From Blastomyces gilchristii SLH14081 (Eukaryota; Ascomycota; Eurotiomycetes; Onygenales; Ajellomycetaceae): a stretch of DNA of 64,000 nucleotides. Below are positions 36,562 to 50,671 of this stretch, piece by piece (position 1 is the stretch's first letter; each line of letters begins with the position of its first letter). The notes under the pieces are model-generated. The model ran no database searches. It was not told where the DNA came from and saw only the letters and a program-made list of their open reading frames with translations. The position numbers were made by a program, and so were the translations under genes. Where the stretch lies: NCBI RefSeq assembly GCF_000003855.2, contig NW_003101679.1:502691-566690 (forward strand), written 5' to 3'.

Positions 36562-38138
36562 ATGACACATTTTCTTCATCTTCTTATACACTCTCAACTG
36601 TTTTTCTTCTCAGCAGATTTCTGATCATGTTTTCTGACATGATTTTGCATGAATATAGATGCTGATATATTTATTTTTATTTACATAGAATCTTCACATG
36701 TTGACAGATTCACATTCATCAATGATAGTGAACTCAATATTAAATCATTGATTAAGAACTTGAAGAACATGATAATAAAGAAATTACTTATATTATGTAT
36801 GACCAGGTCTTCTGCATCTCTCTCTGTTCTCTCTGTTTCTTTCTCTGTCACTTCTTCTCAATCTTCTACATCTGTTCCTGTGTCTGATTCTCTCACTCTC
36901 ACTATCTCTGTTCCCGTGACTCTCACTTCTGCTACTTCTGGTTTTACTGTCTCTGCTTTCATTATCAGCTCTCTCTATTTCAAGAAGATGTTGCATAGAC
37001 TTAATGAATCATGTTTCTCAGCATATATACTTCTACTCTTCTTACTGACTCTCAGAATAATTTATTGTATAAAGACTGTATATAACATGACTATCTGAAG
37101 CTCAGTCACAGACACTGATTATTACATTCATTTTAAATATTCATAATAAAGTAATTGTTTATTTATATCAGAGAATCATCTCTCTTCTCAACAGTATCAA
37201 GATTATAAGTCTTTTTCTTTTCATCTTTTCTTTCTGACACTGATTTTTCTGTTCTTAGAGAAAATCATTATGAGTTTTACTGTGCATGAAGTCATGATAT
37301 TCACAGATATCAAGAAACTTTTCATAATTATCAAATTTAATATTACAGATACATCTGCTCTGATGAATATCTTTGAAATAATTAACTTATATCAGCCTAT
37401 TCTTTAGCATTTATCATTCAACTTCATGATGTAGATGAAGAATATTCATGTTTTCAGAAATGAGAATGCAGATGTTATACTCTTTTACACTTATAAATAT
37501 GAGACTTATACACCTTGTCTGAGATATCATTGTGAAAATGAGCTGTTCACACACTGTATTCTGCTTTCTATATTTTCTTATATCTCTCTCTCTCTTTCTG
37601 AGAAGCCTTGTGTGTGTTGTAATTACACATACAATTCTAAGATCAGTGAGTGTTCATTTGATAATTGTTATCTCTACTTTTACAGTTTTATACACTAATA
37701 ATAGTTCTTAGTTGCTTCAGCATCAGAGATCATTTTAATCAAAGATAATAACATTATCAAGACTATCTTCTCTCATTCTCACACTTCTCTTATCACTTTC
37801 TCTCCCTCTTCTGCAGGGAAGATTGTGTGCATATCAGATTGTAAGTGTTCAGTCTCAGATGACTTCTGTCATTGTTTATTCAGTTCTGTATCTCTCTCTT
37901 CTATTTCTTCTGCCTCTGTTCCCTCTGCTCTGACTTCTGATTCTGTGAGTCTCATGCTCTTCTTCAATTTCTCTATGTATATATATACACATTTCTATAT
38001 TAGCATTTCAGTCAATCTTGCAATAAATGACATTAATATTATATATAGAGCAGTAGAGAAATCAGAGATATACACAGTGTTATTATAAGAGTGACTTACA
38101 GCTCTCAAATTTCTTACAGATCTCAAGTTTTGAGATTT
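36562..38138 (+). pseudogene. Antisense cysteine-rich ORF of G2-b
   Basis: A plus-strand frame opposite to gag-pol, reading from the 3' LTR inward for at least 1.5 kb, about 500 codons, interrupted by roughly ten stops that one or two transitions would turn back into Arg or Gln codons. Order: an N-terminal part (IYIESSHVDRFTFINDSELN), a Ser/Thr-rich stretch at about 36820-36970, EKIIMSFTVHEVMIFTDIKK at about 37257, then VFRNENADVILFYTYKYETY. A Cys cluster follows (KPCVCCNYTYNSKISECSFD, then another Cys) at about 37600-37660, a second cluster (CISDCKCSVSDDFCHC) at about 37828, and a C-terminal helix (INDINIIYRAVEKSEIY). It may bind zinc. The start is uncertain and the frame may extend upstream of 36480. 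I do not recognise a family. Confidence 0.6.
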
Positions 38139-38879
38139 TCTTTATTTTTGACATTTTTCAGATGATGTGGCATTGAAAATAGATTAAATATGTAGTATAT
38201 GAAAATAAATGAAGTATGTATAATAATATTTGTCTTTTACAGTCAACTCTTATAATTGATAATTAATTCATTATCTCTTTTCTTTTCTTATACTTTTTCT
38301 TTATCTGCTAGTCACTACTCTTACACAATCTCTATATAATACAGTATTCAGTGACTAGATTCAGCAGCTTTCATCTTTTATAATTCTGTCTCATATATTA
38401 TACTGTCTCTCTTTACCTGCTCAGATCACTACAGTGAACAGCTCATTGAAACTAATCTCATCTGATCTCTGAGCATTCTCAGAGATCAAGATAACTTAAT
38501 CTCACACATCTGTGAATATTTCAGATACTTCATTCTCTGTGATCTTCATGATTGAACTGATGTAAACAGTTGAATTCAACTCTGAATCTCTTTTTCTTCT
38601 ATAATCTGATTCACATGCAAGTCTGCTGCTTTGAGACTGTTCTTTGTCACATTGCACTCACTGTCTGCAGCATATTATCATACAATCAGCTACAGTCTCA
38701 TTACTTATTGAAGTGTGATATTCATCTGATTTCTTTATTACTTCTCATTCCTTCCTTATAATTGTGAAAAGATTGAAATAAGTGAGATCATCTGATTTGT
38801 AAGTGTCTATGATTTCTCTTATCTTATAAGACTTTTCAATTGTAAGTCTCTTCTTTTTTAATACTGATAATAGTGCTGT

Positions 38880-41800
38880 GAATAACTATAATTCACTCAG
38901 GTCTTATATCTTTACTTTCATAAGTTATGAATTATTTATTAAGTTGCATAAGACTCATCTCTCTGATTCTTTTAATGTGTATGTTCTCAGAGAATGTGAT
39001 TTGAGTATTTTATATGATTCAAATCATCTAGATTGAAACTTCTCAGAGCTCTCATTGTGTATAAGAACTTACATTCTCATCTTGAGACTTGATTTCTTAA
39101 CTAGTGAGTCTCATATTCTTTTTAATTGAATTGCTCAGTTCAGGAGTAACTCATTAGCTTTTGCATGTGTGTGACTGATCTCTTTCAATCTTGGTTCTGT
39201 GTCTGCAACTGCTGTTTCCTCCCTCATCTTTTCCGAAGCATTCTCCGGGATGCGCGGATGCAATTCATACAACAGATAGAATGATGAACACTTGAAGACT
39301 GCATGCTGTCAAATTCGTGTGACTAATAGCATCTGACTGAGATATTCATCTCATAATCTCATAGGCTTGTTCACTAGATATTTTATCAGCATATTGTTCA
39401 AGATTTCATTCAAGCATTCCATCTTCTCATTTATTCACAGATGATATGACATTGTTCTACAATGTCTTGTCTGTAACTGGCTCATGAAATGCCTCATCAC
39501 TTCTTCTACAAGGTTCACACTATTATCAGTCAGAATCTCATGCAGCATTTCATAGTTAATATAGATCTCATTATGTAGAAACTTCACTATCATCTTCTCT
39601 ATTATCTCTGAAACTGCTTTCACAACTGATCAGTCAGTAGTGTAATCAATAGCAGTGATTATTCATTGATTTTCATTTGATATTCACAGTAATATGTCTA
39701 TGAGATTCATTTCTCATTGTTTGAATAGTTATATCATACACTTCATCTGATATTGTACTTTCTTATATTCTAATCCTTTCTTAGATTCTTTCATGACCTG
39801 GTAATTCAGGTACTTGTGAGTGTATATCTGAATGTTCTCAGCCATGCTTGGCCAGTATACTCTTAGTTCAAATACACTCATAAGTTCAGAACTTTCTAAG
39901 TGACTGAATTCCTTGTGCATGTGAGTTATTAAGTCACATCTAAATGAAGATTCTAGATAGAGAGCTTCTGCATATTCTAGATCACAGTAAAGCACAACAT
40001 TGTTTTTCAATTTTCTCAGCTTGAAGTTCAGAAGCATCTCTTCTACTACTTTCATAAGATGCTTATCATCTAATATCTTATTATTCTTCAAGTGAGAGAT
40101 CATTGCATTCACTTATTCTGATTCCTTATATCTTCTCAGTATATTTAATATAAACTTCTCTTGTATCTGATTTATAGAACTCTCAGTCATGAAATTGAGT
40201 CTGCAACTGATTATATCAGATATCACAGTGTTCAATCTCTTTTAATATTTGATATAAAGATTGTACACTTGAAACTCTGAGATTCAATATGCTAAGTGTT
40301 TGAAAGGTTTTATTATCAATTGTAGATAGATGAGGCTTTTGTGATCTGTGATCACTGTTATCATATATCTGTTGTCAATATATCTATCTCACAACATCAG
40401 TGTGTACTTAATCACTAGCAATTCCTTTTCATGCACTGAATAATTGAGCTCAGTGTCTGATAGTTTTCTACCATTATACATCACTGAATGCAGCTTGCTG
40501 TTCTTGCTCATCTGTAGAAGAGCACCTCTGATAGCTTATTGAGATACATCTGTCTTAATATAGAAAGATTGATTATAATCTGATTGAATAAGCACTGAGA
40601 ATATTATTATATATTCTCTCAATGTGAGAAAAGCCTCTTTATACATGACATTTCAGATAATTGAATGAAACTTCTTCTTTCACAGATTTACATCTGTTTC
40701 TCTTAAGAGATCTGAGAGTGATGCAGATATTCATGCAAAATTCTTAATGAATCTACAGTAATATGAGACTAACTCAAGAAACTGTCATACATGATGTATG
40801 TTTCTCAGCCACAGTCAATTTACTATAATATTCAATTTCTTCAAGATAAGATGTATACAGTCATCATTTACTACATATTCTACAAACTTCAACTCTTTCA
40901 TTTCAAACACACACTTGATTAATTTAATATAGAGCTTATACTCTGTCAGAGTTATAAGCACTTCATCAAGATATTTCAGATATTTATTATATGAGTTTGA
41001 AAAGACTAGAATGTTATTGAGATATACAAGACATGAGATTTCATTCTGTTTATGAAGAATTGTATTCATTATTATTTAGAAGATGACAGGCACATTTATC
41101 AGACTGAATGATATTATCAGGAATTCAAACTTCTCTCATTGCATATTAAATGTGATTTGTGAGACTGACAGTTTGTCTACACAGATCTATCAGTATTCTG
41201 AGAGAAGATTAATCTTTGATAGATATCAGACATTTTCAACTGTATTCAACTGTTGTTGAATTCATGATAATGAATATTCATTCTTGATTATAAGCTTATT
41301 GAGTGCTTGATAATTGATACACATCTGTTACTTCTCACTCACCTTTTTCATGAATAGAACTGAAAAGCCTCACATACTTAATGAGAATTATATAAGACTA
41401 TATTCTAGAAGGTCTGTAATCTGATACTTCTGTTCTTCAAGATGTGTTTGTGACAGAAGGTACACATTCTGATTAACTGGTTTTACATCTCTCATGTCAA
41501 TCTCATGTACAAATCCTTGTTTCAGTGGCAATTTCAGTGAAAGATCTATTTAGAAGATCTTCTCATGCTTCTTCAGAAGCTTCTTCATACACTTATTCTC
41601 TCATATATTCTTTATCTTGGTTTTCTCCACTTCTGAGTCCTGTATAACATACAGAATGCTTTCAGATGAGGTCTTGTGAATCATTCTCTTTACTTATTAA
41701 TGTGTAAGCAGATTTAATTCTTCTATATCAGAGATGTGAAATATTCTTCTTATATCAGTTAATAGAATTGTATGAACTGTTTTCTTCCTATCAGTCAATC

Positions 41801-42000
41801 ACATATGATATATACATCATTGAATCTGCAGATTGAACCATTGAAATCAATTATGTCTGAGAATAAGATTATATTTCACATTCTACAGCTCTCATACTCA
41901 AATATAACAAGATCATTCTCTGAAATACAAGAGAACTCTTACTCTTGCAGATGATATCAAATATCAGTTATCAGATAATCTTATACATTGAGAATTCTTC
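38880..42000 (-). pseudogene. G2-b pol: RT, RNase H, integrase
   Basis: Minus strand. RT box YLNNILVFSNSYNKY within 40815-41069 (from YLDD). Integrase zinc-binding part HKEFSHLESSELMSVFELRV with a nearby YLNYQVMKES (C to Y) in 39729-40112; integrase core ILTDNSVNLVEEVMRHFMSQ in 39435-39623. The pol tail reads RIPENASEKMREETAVADTE at about 39265-39205, followed by FQSR.FESYKILKSHSLRTY near 39030. The pol end converges on the antisense frame. Confidence 0.75.
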
Positions 42001-42149
42001 ACTCAGTGAACCTCTTTCAGTCTTCAGATCATATAATTATTAATATATTATATAGAAGCTTCTGTGTCTGCTAACACTTTTGCAGCCATCTCTCAATTCT
42101 TACTCAAGTGCCTCTTATATATTAACATTTCAGGTCTCAAGGCATTGAG

Positions 42150-43900
42150 ATGAGTATTCACTTCATCCTCACCTGCATCTCAGTCAGAAGCCTGCTTTCT
42201 CTTAGCATTTGCAGAATTCAGAGAGTCTTCTAACACAGACATCTCTTTCACTTTGAAGACTTTTCATAGAATATCAGTAAGTGTCTCTGAGCTCACTGAT
42301 TCTGTTAGTTTTTTATCTCTCTTGCTTCTCTTGACTGTGTATACTGAGTGCAATCTTTTACATCATGATTTTAATATCTGTAGTTGAAGCAAGCTTGATG
42401 CTTATAATATCAAGATTTTCACTCAGAGAATCTCTTTTTCAGAGAATTCAGTGCTTTAGTAATAGTATTCAGATCTAGATTCATTGCATCTGAGTGTGTA
42501 ACTTGTGTCATAGAAGTCTGATTATCTGTTCTTCACTGAGATATACTCAATTGCAGTATTTTCTGTCATAATTGACTTACTTGTTTTCATACAATGAGAA
42601 TATTATATGCTTCTTTCACTGTGTCTGATTGTAAGATTAAGCATTTTCATTTCACTCTCAACTTGAATATAAGATTATGAATGAAGATCTATAAATAGAA
42701 AGATGTTGAAAGCTCTTCATTCAACACAAGATAGTATAAGCTGAAGTGTGTGAAGTATGATGTAAGATCACTCACTTATTTACACTCAGTGAAGTGTTTA
42801 TAATACTTATCTTATATATTCACTTTCTCAAAGTTGTGCAAGATTCATTTGAAAAACTCATTTCATATTTGTGAGAATGAATATCACTCTGAGTCTGCAA
42901 GATTCATCTTTTCATCAGTCATTTATAATGACTTCACTTTTTCATGTAGAAACACAGCAGATCTTAAGACTTATTGAAATTTCATTGACTGTCTATCTGT
43001 GAGTTCACATTCAATTCAATAATATAATTGCATCTGACTTAGCCAGCTAATTGCAGCATCATTTTTTCAGTTGTCATTGAAGCTTGATAACTTCAGCAGA
43101 TCTTCTGACTTGATATATTTCATACTCAGATTCTCATCCTGCACAGCAGTCTTCAATGATGTATACACTTCTGAAGAGGTCATGAACAATCATGATGAGA
43201 TCTTCAGATTCAGCATAGTTATCTGTCTGTGTAAACATTCAATATCTCACTACAGGTCTAAGATCTGATTTTCTCTATTCTTATTAATGATGATGATTGC
43301 ACTGATAAAGCTCTTCATAGTGAATGCTTGATCTGCAGTGAATGCTAATTGTTGTTTGACTTTCACCTCAGCCTGTCACTGTGTACACAAGATCTCAATC
43401 TCATTTAGAATTCTCATATACATACAGAGCTTTAATTCCAGTTCAGTGATTTCAGCTGTTTTTCTTACTGCTTTAAGTAAACTCTCTGAGAGATTCTACA
43501 TATCTTTCAGTTCAGATAGCAGAGAAGAGTGTTATTCATATTAACTAGAAAAGATATTTATTTCAGTGATTTCTCATTGATTGTATGATGTCTATTATTA
43601 TATTACTGTATTATTATCACTATATCATTATATGATTTCTGTTATCATTGTACAACTTCAGCAATAATCACTTCTCTCTTTTATCTCTTTAAGTGAAGAG
43701 TGATCTTCTTTGAATCTGGTTCACTGCTCTTATCTCTCTTTCTCACATCTCATTCATTCACATATGTGGTATTTGTCTGAGTGTGAAGTTTTCTCTCAAT
43801 AAGCAAAGCAGTATTAATTGAATACTCTTTCACTCATCACTCTTTATACACTATCTTTTGAGATGTTCTAGAATCACACTGGTATGATAACTATAAATCA
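42150..43900 (-). pseudogene. G2-b gag
   Basis: Minus-strand fragments between the 5' LTR and pol. A decayed zinc knuckle CFNYRY.NHDVKDC lies at about 42395-42350, second Cys changed to Tyr. Other parts are too mutated to describe. Confidence 0.55.
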
Positions 43901-43970
43901 CTTTGTAGATGAAATTATCATGCTCTGAAGAAGTCTGCACTTCTCACCAGTTTTTAGACATGCTACCAGA

Positions 43971-44145
43971 TGTGATTCAAAGGTTGCTTGAGTCAGTGTA
44001 CAATTACAGGCATACACCGGCTTTTTATATATTGTAATATCATATGCTAAATTAATTAGTGGCCACTATGGCCTCTTTACACTCATAAGCAAGTTCGGAA
44101 GCGGCCGCGTTATTATCCGACGGTCATACATTCTTCCGAATCACA
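43971..44145 (-). repeat. G2-b 5' LTR
   Basis: 175 bp. The outer 60 bp (44086-44145) keep GCGGCCGCG and CCGACGG, among the least mutated sequence of the AT-rich block. Confidence 0.88.
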
Positions 44146-45364
44146 ATTTCATATTCTTTTAAGTAAGAATTACTTTTTCAGTGACTGAAGAGCTTTTATT
44201 AATACTGAATTCTTTTTTACACTCTTTATTAACTGATTTGAGTTGTATACTTGTTATGTGAGAAGAATTGAATGATTTAGAATAAAATTGAATAGTTTTA
44301 ATCAATTTCTCTGTAAAAAATTAACTTATTTTTTATTAGTTTTTCTCTCAAAAACTGTCATATTATCTGATTTATTATTAATTGATATTATACTTTTTCT
44401 CACTGTAGTTTAAGAAAGAAATTATAAAGATTTTATTAATTTATCTTAAAAATCAATTTTAGTTTATTAGATTCTCTTCAAAAATCTAATCTAGTTACTG
44501 AACTAGTGTGAAAAAAATCAGATATTTTATTCACAAAAGTCTTCATTCTTCTTTTAAAATAGTCTAATCAACTTTTCAATTGAAAATAGACTGATAAATC
44601 TCTCAATTGAAACAGTCTGATCAATCTTTCATTGAGTGAGTAAAATGAGTTCAAGAATACACTCAGTTGATATGAAAAAAGATGCTTTCTCAGATGCTAT
44701 CTCTGAGATTGAAATTCTGAAGAGAAGAATGAAAGAAGAAATAGAGAAATAACAAATTCTTGAAATACAAGAACTTGAAAAAGTCAGTAAAATTCTTGAA
44801 AAACAGTGTCTGATTGAGATGAATGAAGAAGTTCTGTTAATTATTCATACTCAGACTAGACAACTACAGAAAGTGATTAAGTTCAAGCTTGGAATTTCAA
44901 ATACAGTTTAAAAAATATTGAAAATTTCTAGTATAATCACTGACTCTTCTTCTTCTTTTTCCTTCTTAAAGTGAAAAAAAAAAAAACATATACTTAAGCA
45001 GTAGAATCTGCTGTTTCTAAATCTGCTATCTCAAAATCTGCTCAAAATTCTGAAAGTACTCAGAAGAAAAATGCTCATACTTCTCTTCATAAGAAAGAAG
45101 AGAAGAAAATGTAATCAGAGAAAAACGTTCAAATCTTCTGAAATAGAAGACTTATTCTCAAAGACTTAAACAGAGATATTCTGCCGAAGAACAAGCTGAA
45201 CTCAAATCATATTTTCAAAATTAGAAATGAAATCAATCAGCAGTTCTTTTCTCAGTTAATGAGTGATATTGAAGTTCAAAAATCAGTTATAGCTTCAATT
45301 GAGTCATCTTTCTTTGAAAATTTCATCATTCTAACTACAATACCTGAATTCAGCATGGAATTCC

Positions 45365-48300
45365 TGTCAGGTCACATGATCTGACTTACTAATTCTTTTA
45401 TCATATAACTTTCCACAAGCTAGCAACCTTTCAATCACACAAGCTTTACACCTTTCACAGCTTATGAGACTTGTTTTGTGCAAAATTGCTGCTAATTCGG
45501 GATTTCTTGTCAATATAATCATTATTTTAACTACTGCTTCATTCAATACACTCATCAGGTATTAAAATTGTCTTATTCTATCAGTATTGCTGCGTTTGAG
45601 ATCTTGTTAAGTAATAATACTACTGCTAACTTAAAAAGAGACTTGCAGAAAATGCATCACATTTGCAAAAAAAAAGGTAAGAAAAAGAGAACAATATTGA
45701 CAAGGATTCAATAAATGAATATCAAGATGATAGATTCAATATGATCTCGATCACACACATGTTCGTGATCTCATGTCCTTTTCACTGAGTTAGTTGCAGT
45801 TAATGATGATGATTCTTTATACTCATACTCTGTCAGTGAATATTCTTCTGAAGCATTTGAAAGCTTCATTGATAAACACTCTGAAACACTCTCTCAATTT
45901 GAAGCTGGTTTGAATACAGCTTCTGACACAATCAGGCCGGCTTCTTAATCTACTCAACAGCTTGATAAAGCTGGTTCTCTTGATGAGAATAACAGGCACT
46001 TAGATGTCTACTATTCAGATGAGGTAATATCAGACCAGCAGATAAAACATCTTAAGATAACATTTGAGATGAAGAAGAAGAGACAAAGAGTTCTAGAGCT
46101 CAAACTACAACTGGAAAAACTTTATTAACAGAGATTCTCAATCTTCATGAATTAATCTCAGAATGTCAACAATCATTCTGTTATTATTTCAATACCTTAT
46201 ACAGTCACATAAGATTCTAATCTCAGTGAAAGATTGAAATTCAACCTTTATGAACTGAATAGCTATGTTGACAAGGCAATCTCTCAATTCAAGAAAGATA
46301 TCAAGAATGCTGTGAGATTAAACAGTCTAACTAATACACTCAATTACATCATATGAAGTATCTTCATAAAAGTGAAACTGATTGATATACAGTGTTGATA
46401 TATGCTAGAGAAATAACAGACTCAGAACTCTGTACAAAGAGATACTGAATGAGTATCATTCTGAGATGTCAGAAATCAGTGACTCTATACATTCATCTCA
46501 AACTCTTTGAGTGCAGGTGTCAGATTACATTTCTTCAAATATAATGAAAATTGAATCACTTATACTCTCTGAAATGCAAGTGAACAGAAATACTCTGTTC
46601 TTAAAACACAGTTACATCATGAGACAGTTCTGAAATTTATGTCACTTAGTGATACACAGGTCATCAATCTCCACATGTTCTTTGATAAGTTTCAGTCTGT
46701 TATTATGAAATTGAAGATAATGTATACTTCTCTCTCAGATATGTGAATATTTAATATCTTCTACTCAGTTCTACTCAACAATTGAAGGAATTATGTTCAA
46801 AAGAAGATAGAGAAGATACAGAATTTCAAATTCACAGCTATGATATTGAATGTTGATCTTCTCATGAAGAAGATCTGTTCATAACTTAATTCTTCAAAAG
46901 ATAAAAAGAATCTATAGAATACAGATTCTGCAGTTAACTCAGTTACAACAGCTACAACAGCTATAACAGTCACAATTCCTATTAACAACAATACATTGAA
47001 TTCGGCCTGTGAAGCCAGTAATGAATGTGATTATGATAGTACTCAAGAGAGCTTCTGAAACTATCAGAGATCAGGCAATTCATCTACATGTTCTGAATGT
47101 GAGAGATCTCACTTTGACATCTATTGATTGATAAATTCAGACAGTGCTTCAGATACTTAAAGAATCTACAACACTGTAAGAATAAAGAAATTCAAAGAAA
47201 AGAAGAAAAAGAACAATAGTGAGAGTAGAACTTAACTATTTATTACAGATAATTCAGAGACCTTTCAGATAACAAATCTTGCAGAGCTTATAAATGTATC
47301 AACCTGTTTCATGAAATCTCACAAGAATTTCCTTGCTATATGAAATAGTGATGCTGAATGTCACATTACAAGTGATAGATCACAATTTTCAGAGCTTATA
47401 GTAATCAATAGTTCAACAGTTCAAGTGATTAACAAGGTTATTCTGAAGATTCAGAGTGTTGACACTGTATTCATCTCAGTGAGTGAAAGATTGATAGAGT
47501 TCAATTATATATACAATATGCTGCGACTATCTGCAAATCTAATCTCTGCTGAACTTATAAAGCATCAGAGCTATATTCACTATAATATGTAAGTTAATAC
47601 TGAGAACTACTTTGAGTTTCTGTTATCTATCAACAGTGATATCTTCTACATTAATCTGTCTTATAATAACATTTACATTCTATTCAACAGCTCACAGACA
47701 TGTCATTATATAATGAATGACATGATGTATAAAGCAGTGATCTATATAACTGTTTCAAAATCAAAGACAATCTCAACAGATTATGATCTGAATGCAGAGT
47801 CTTTGAGATCTTTCAGCTGTGATAAGATTGAACAGTTAATCAACTCTAAGAATTCAGATACTGATTTCTTTATTATCTCATTTTTATCTCAATTATCTGC
47901 AGTTCTTTCAAAGCAGCTTCTGATAGATGAGTGACATCATCAACTTGATCATATTGATAAAAATAGTATATTGAAAATGACCAGAGATCTGTGATTTGAT
48001 ATTATGATTATCAGTCTGAAAAAATTATCATTCTGTGTTATGTATATTAAGACTAAACAGAAATGTGCTTTCTATAAGAATTTCCCATCATATCATACCA
48101 CCTGCAAGAGCTTAAAGATTTAAGTGAATATATTCAGTGATGATAAGACTCTTGAAACTGAGAATGATATATTATCTTACACTGGCAAGAAGCTTGCAAT
48201 GATAATTACAGATGATGTCATCTTTATGAGATGAATATTTCTATTGAAATGTAAGAATGAGATGTTGAGATATCTACAGATCTTCAATCAATTCATGAAG

Positions 48301-50671
48301 AATCTGCTGAGATATGATATTACAATCATTCACTCAGACTGTGAAGAATTGACTTCAAATACAGTCACAGTATATATGCTCAGTGAAGAAATAAAATGAG
48401 AACTGACTTCTTTTTATACTTCATAGCAAGATGAAGTATCTGAACAATTGATCAGTTTAATTATTAAGAAGTCTCAATCACTATTAATAGATTCTTTCAC
48501 TTCTGAAAAGATGTGAGATGAGACAGTTAGTGCAGTCATAGAGCTGCTTAATCTTATATCAATCTCAACTATATTATATGAGAACTCTGAAAATACAAAG
48601 CTGATTACATTATATGAGGTCTGAGTTGAAGCTCTATCTTCTGTACATGGCATTCACTGATGAGGTGGCAAAGCATTCTTAAAAATAGTCTTCAAGTTCA
48701 TCAATAAGATGGCTTCTCATTTCAAAGAGTTGATTTTTGTAAGATATGATGATTTTATCAATTATAGATTGATGAATCTCTTCAACAGATATTTATACAT
48801 ATTAAAAGACATCATCTTTCAGAAGAATCTTTATCTTGCTAATTCATCAATACTGATTACATACAATCTGAAGGTTCTACTCAATGCAGTCGGTAAAGCG
48901 GCTGCGGCGATTTCTTCAGTGACATCAGGTCTACTCACTGCAGTCTGTCAAGAGATTGCAGCAATTTCTGATTCATCAATTGATAATCTATTCATTGATG
49001 AGAAAATTCAACCTGAGTGTTCATTATTTCTTATATTCACTAATAATTGATGAATTGATTATGAAATCTTCATGAGAATATCTATCTTTTTGATGCAGAA
49101 TACACTGAACTTCTCAAAACTCACAGTTGAATCTGATAACTCTTTAGCATCTATAAGAAATATCACTACAGTGAGAAAAGCTTCAGTGAGAGATAGTCTC
49201 AAAGATCTATCTTCTGATTCTGAGATTGCTGTACTTTCAATCCTGAAGAATCTCACACACACCAAAGCTTTCATGAAATGAAAATATTATTACAAGGCCT
49301 GTATTAAAGAGATCAACTGTTTGAAACAGAAAGAGATCTGATAACTGATAGAGAGAATATCACAAATGAGTGTTCTTCATGATCAATGAGTATTTGATAA
49401 AAAGTTCAATAATATGAGTGAGATTATCTGCTATAAGACCTGCTGAGTTGTCTGTGAAAATCATCAATAGAAGAGAATCAATTATTCAAGAATCTTTGTA
49501 TTTGTTATCTCTGCATTCATCTCTCAAGCTCTTATGATGATCTCAGTATTCTGAGGATGATATATTCTGTAGATTGATATGATAACTTCTTTTTTTAGAC
49601 ACTCAACTATCTGCTGATGAACAGATATATATGAATCAACTCAATGAATTCTGTGAAGACTGTGATAATCTTGTGTATGAGTTAATACAGAGACGCTACA
49701 GTCTTAAGCAAGAAACACTCTTATAATATGAAAAGCTGTGAAAAATGCTATTACACTCAGACTTCTGTGTCAGTCTCTATAATGCTGAACTATTTATTCA
49801 TGATGAAAGACAAATCTATATAATCATCTATATGAATGATATCTGTCTCTACAGTCTGAAAATCAATGATCTGAACTGAGTCAAAGCTGAAATCATTACT
49901 AATTACAAGATCAAGAATGTAGAGAATTTTAATCACTATCTCAGAATGAAGATTGATAGAGATTTAACTTCATTAACATTGTCTCAATCTCTCTTTGTAA
50001 GAAATCTTCCGAAGAAGTTCTCAATGAATGACTATCATTCTACATTCACTTCTATAAAGAAGAATATTGATTTTATGAATAATAATGAGAAATCAATTGT
50101 ATACACAGCAGAATTTACTCTACAGTTCTATCAATCTGGTATTGAATCTCTGCAATATCTGGCAATCAATACACATTCTGATATACACTTTGCTACAGAA
50201 TTCCTTGAACAATTCAGCTCTCAGCCTATATCAAAGAACTGAACTGTATACAAGTATACACTTCAATATCTACAGAGTTCAATCAATGAAGGAATAATCT
50301 ATCACAGAGGTGTCAAAATTGAACCTGTATCATATGCAGATGCCGATTGAGCCGATAGAGATTCAGAATCCCATTCAATCACTGATTATATCATCTACAT
50401 GACAGGTGGCCTCATTGCATAGCAGAGCTACCAGTCAACAGAAGTCTTCAAATCATCAACAGAGACTGAATATATTGCATTCTCTGAGACTGCATATGAG
50501 CTTGTCTGTCTTCACAAGCTTCTAGAAGATGCTGAATTCATTTCATTCTGTCTTAACAATCTGAATGCTGATGATCACCTCATTCTCATCACAGTCAATG
50601 ATCTCACTTATACAATTCATGCTAATAATAAGTCTGCTATAGAGAATCACATAAGCTTTACATCTTTCACA
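45365..50671 (+). mobile_element. Copia-type LTR retrotransposon
   Basis: 5.3 kb inserted in LINE-B ORF1 with duplication ATTCC/ATTTC (45360-45364, 50672-50676; one transition apart). The ends are TGTCAGG and TTCACA. A terminal direct repeat of about 27 bp is clear (45433-45459 against 50645-50671); the true LTR may be about 95 bp, but the rest aligns poorly. Confidence 0.85.
45780..50671 (+). pseudogene. Copia gag-pol
   Basis: Plus strand, domain order protease, integrase, RT, RNase H, which defines Ty1/Copia. Gag: YELNSYVDKAISQFKKDIKN near 46240. Protease-like NSDAECHITSDRSQFSEL near 47347-47400. Integrase: SDCEELTSNTVTVYMLSEE near 48337-48390. RT: IYMNDICLYSLKINDLN near 49825-49875 (YMND for YVDD) and YLRMKIDRDLTSLTLSQSLF. 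RNase H: SYADAD.ADRDSESHSITDY near 50330-50390 and SSTETEYIAFSETAYELVCL near 50453-50510. Stops throughout. Confidence 0.85.

Larger units (their letters stand above)
35939..44145 (-). mobile_element. Gypsy G2-b, full-length, 8.2 kb
   Basis: Two 175-bp LTRs, 35939-36113 (3') and 43971-44145 (5'), with TGTGATTC...GAATCACA ends. The flanking repeat ATTT (35935-35938, 44146-44149) lies inside LINE-B, and the uninterrupted site is seen in LINE-A near 20385. Gag-pol reads on the minus strand; 36114-38880 is a long 3' internal region with the antisense frame. Confidence 0.92.
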
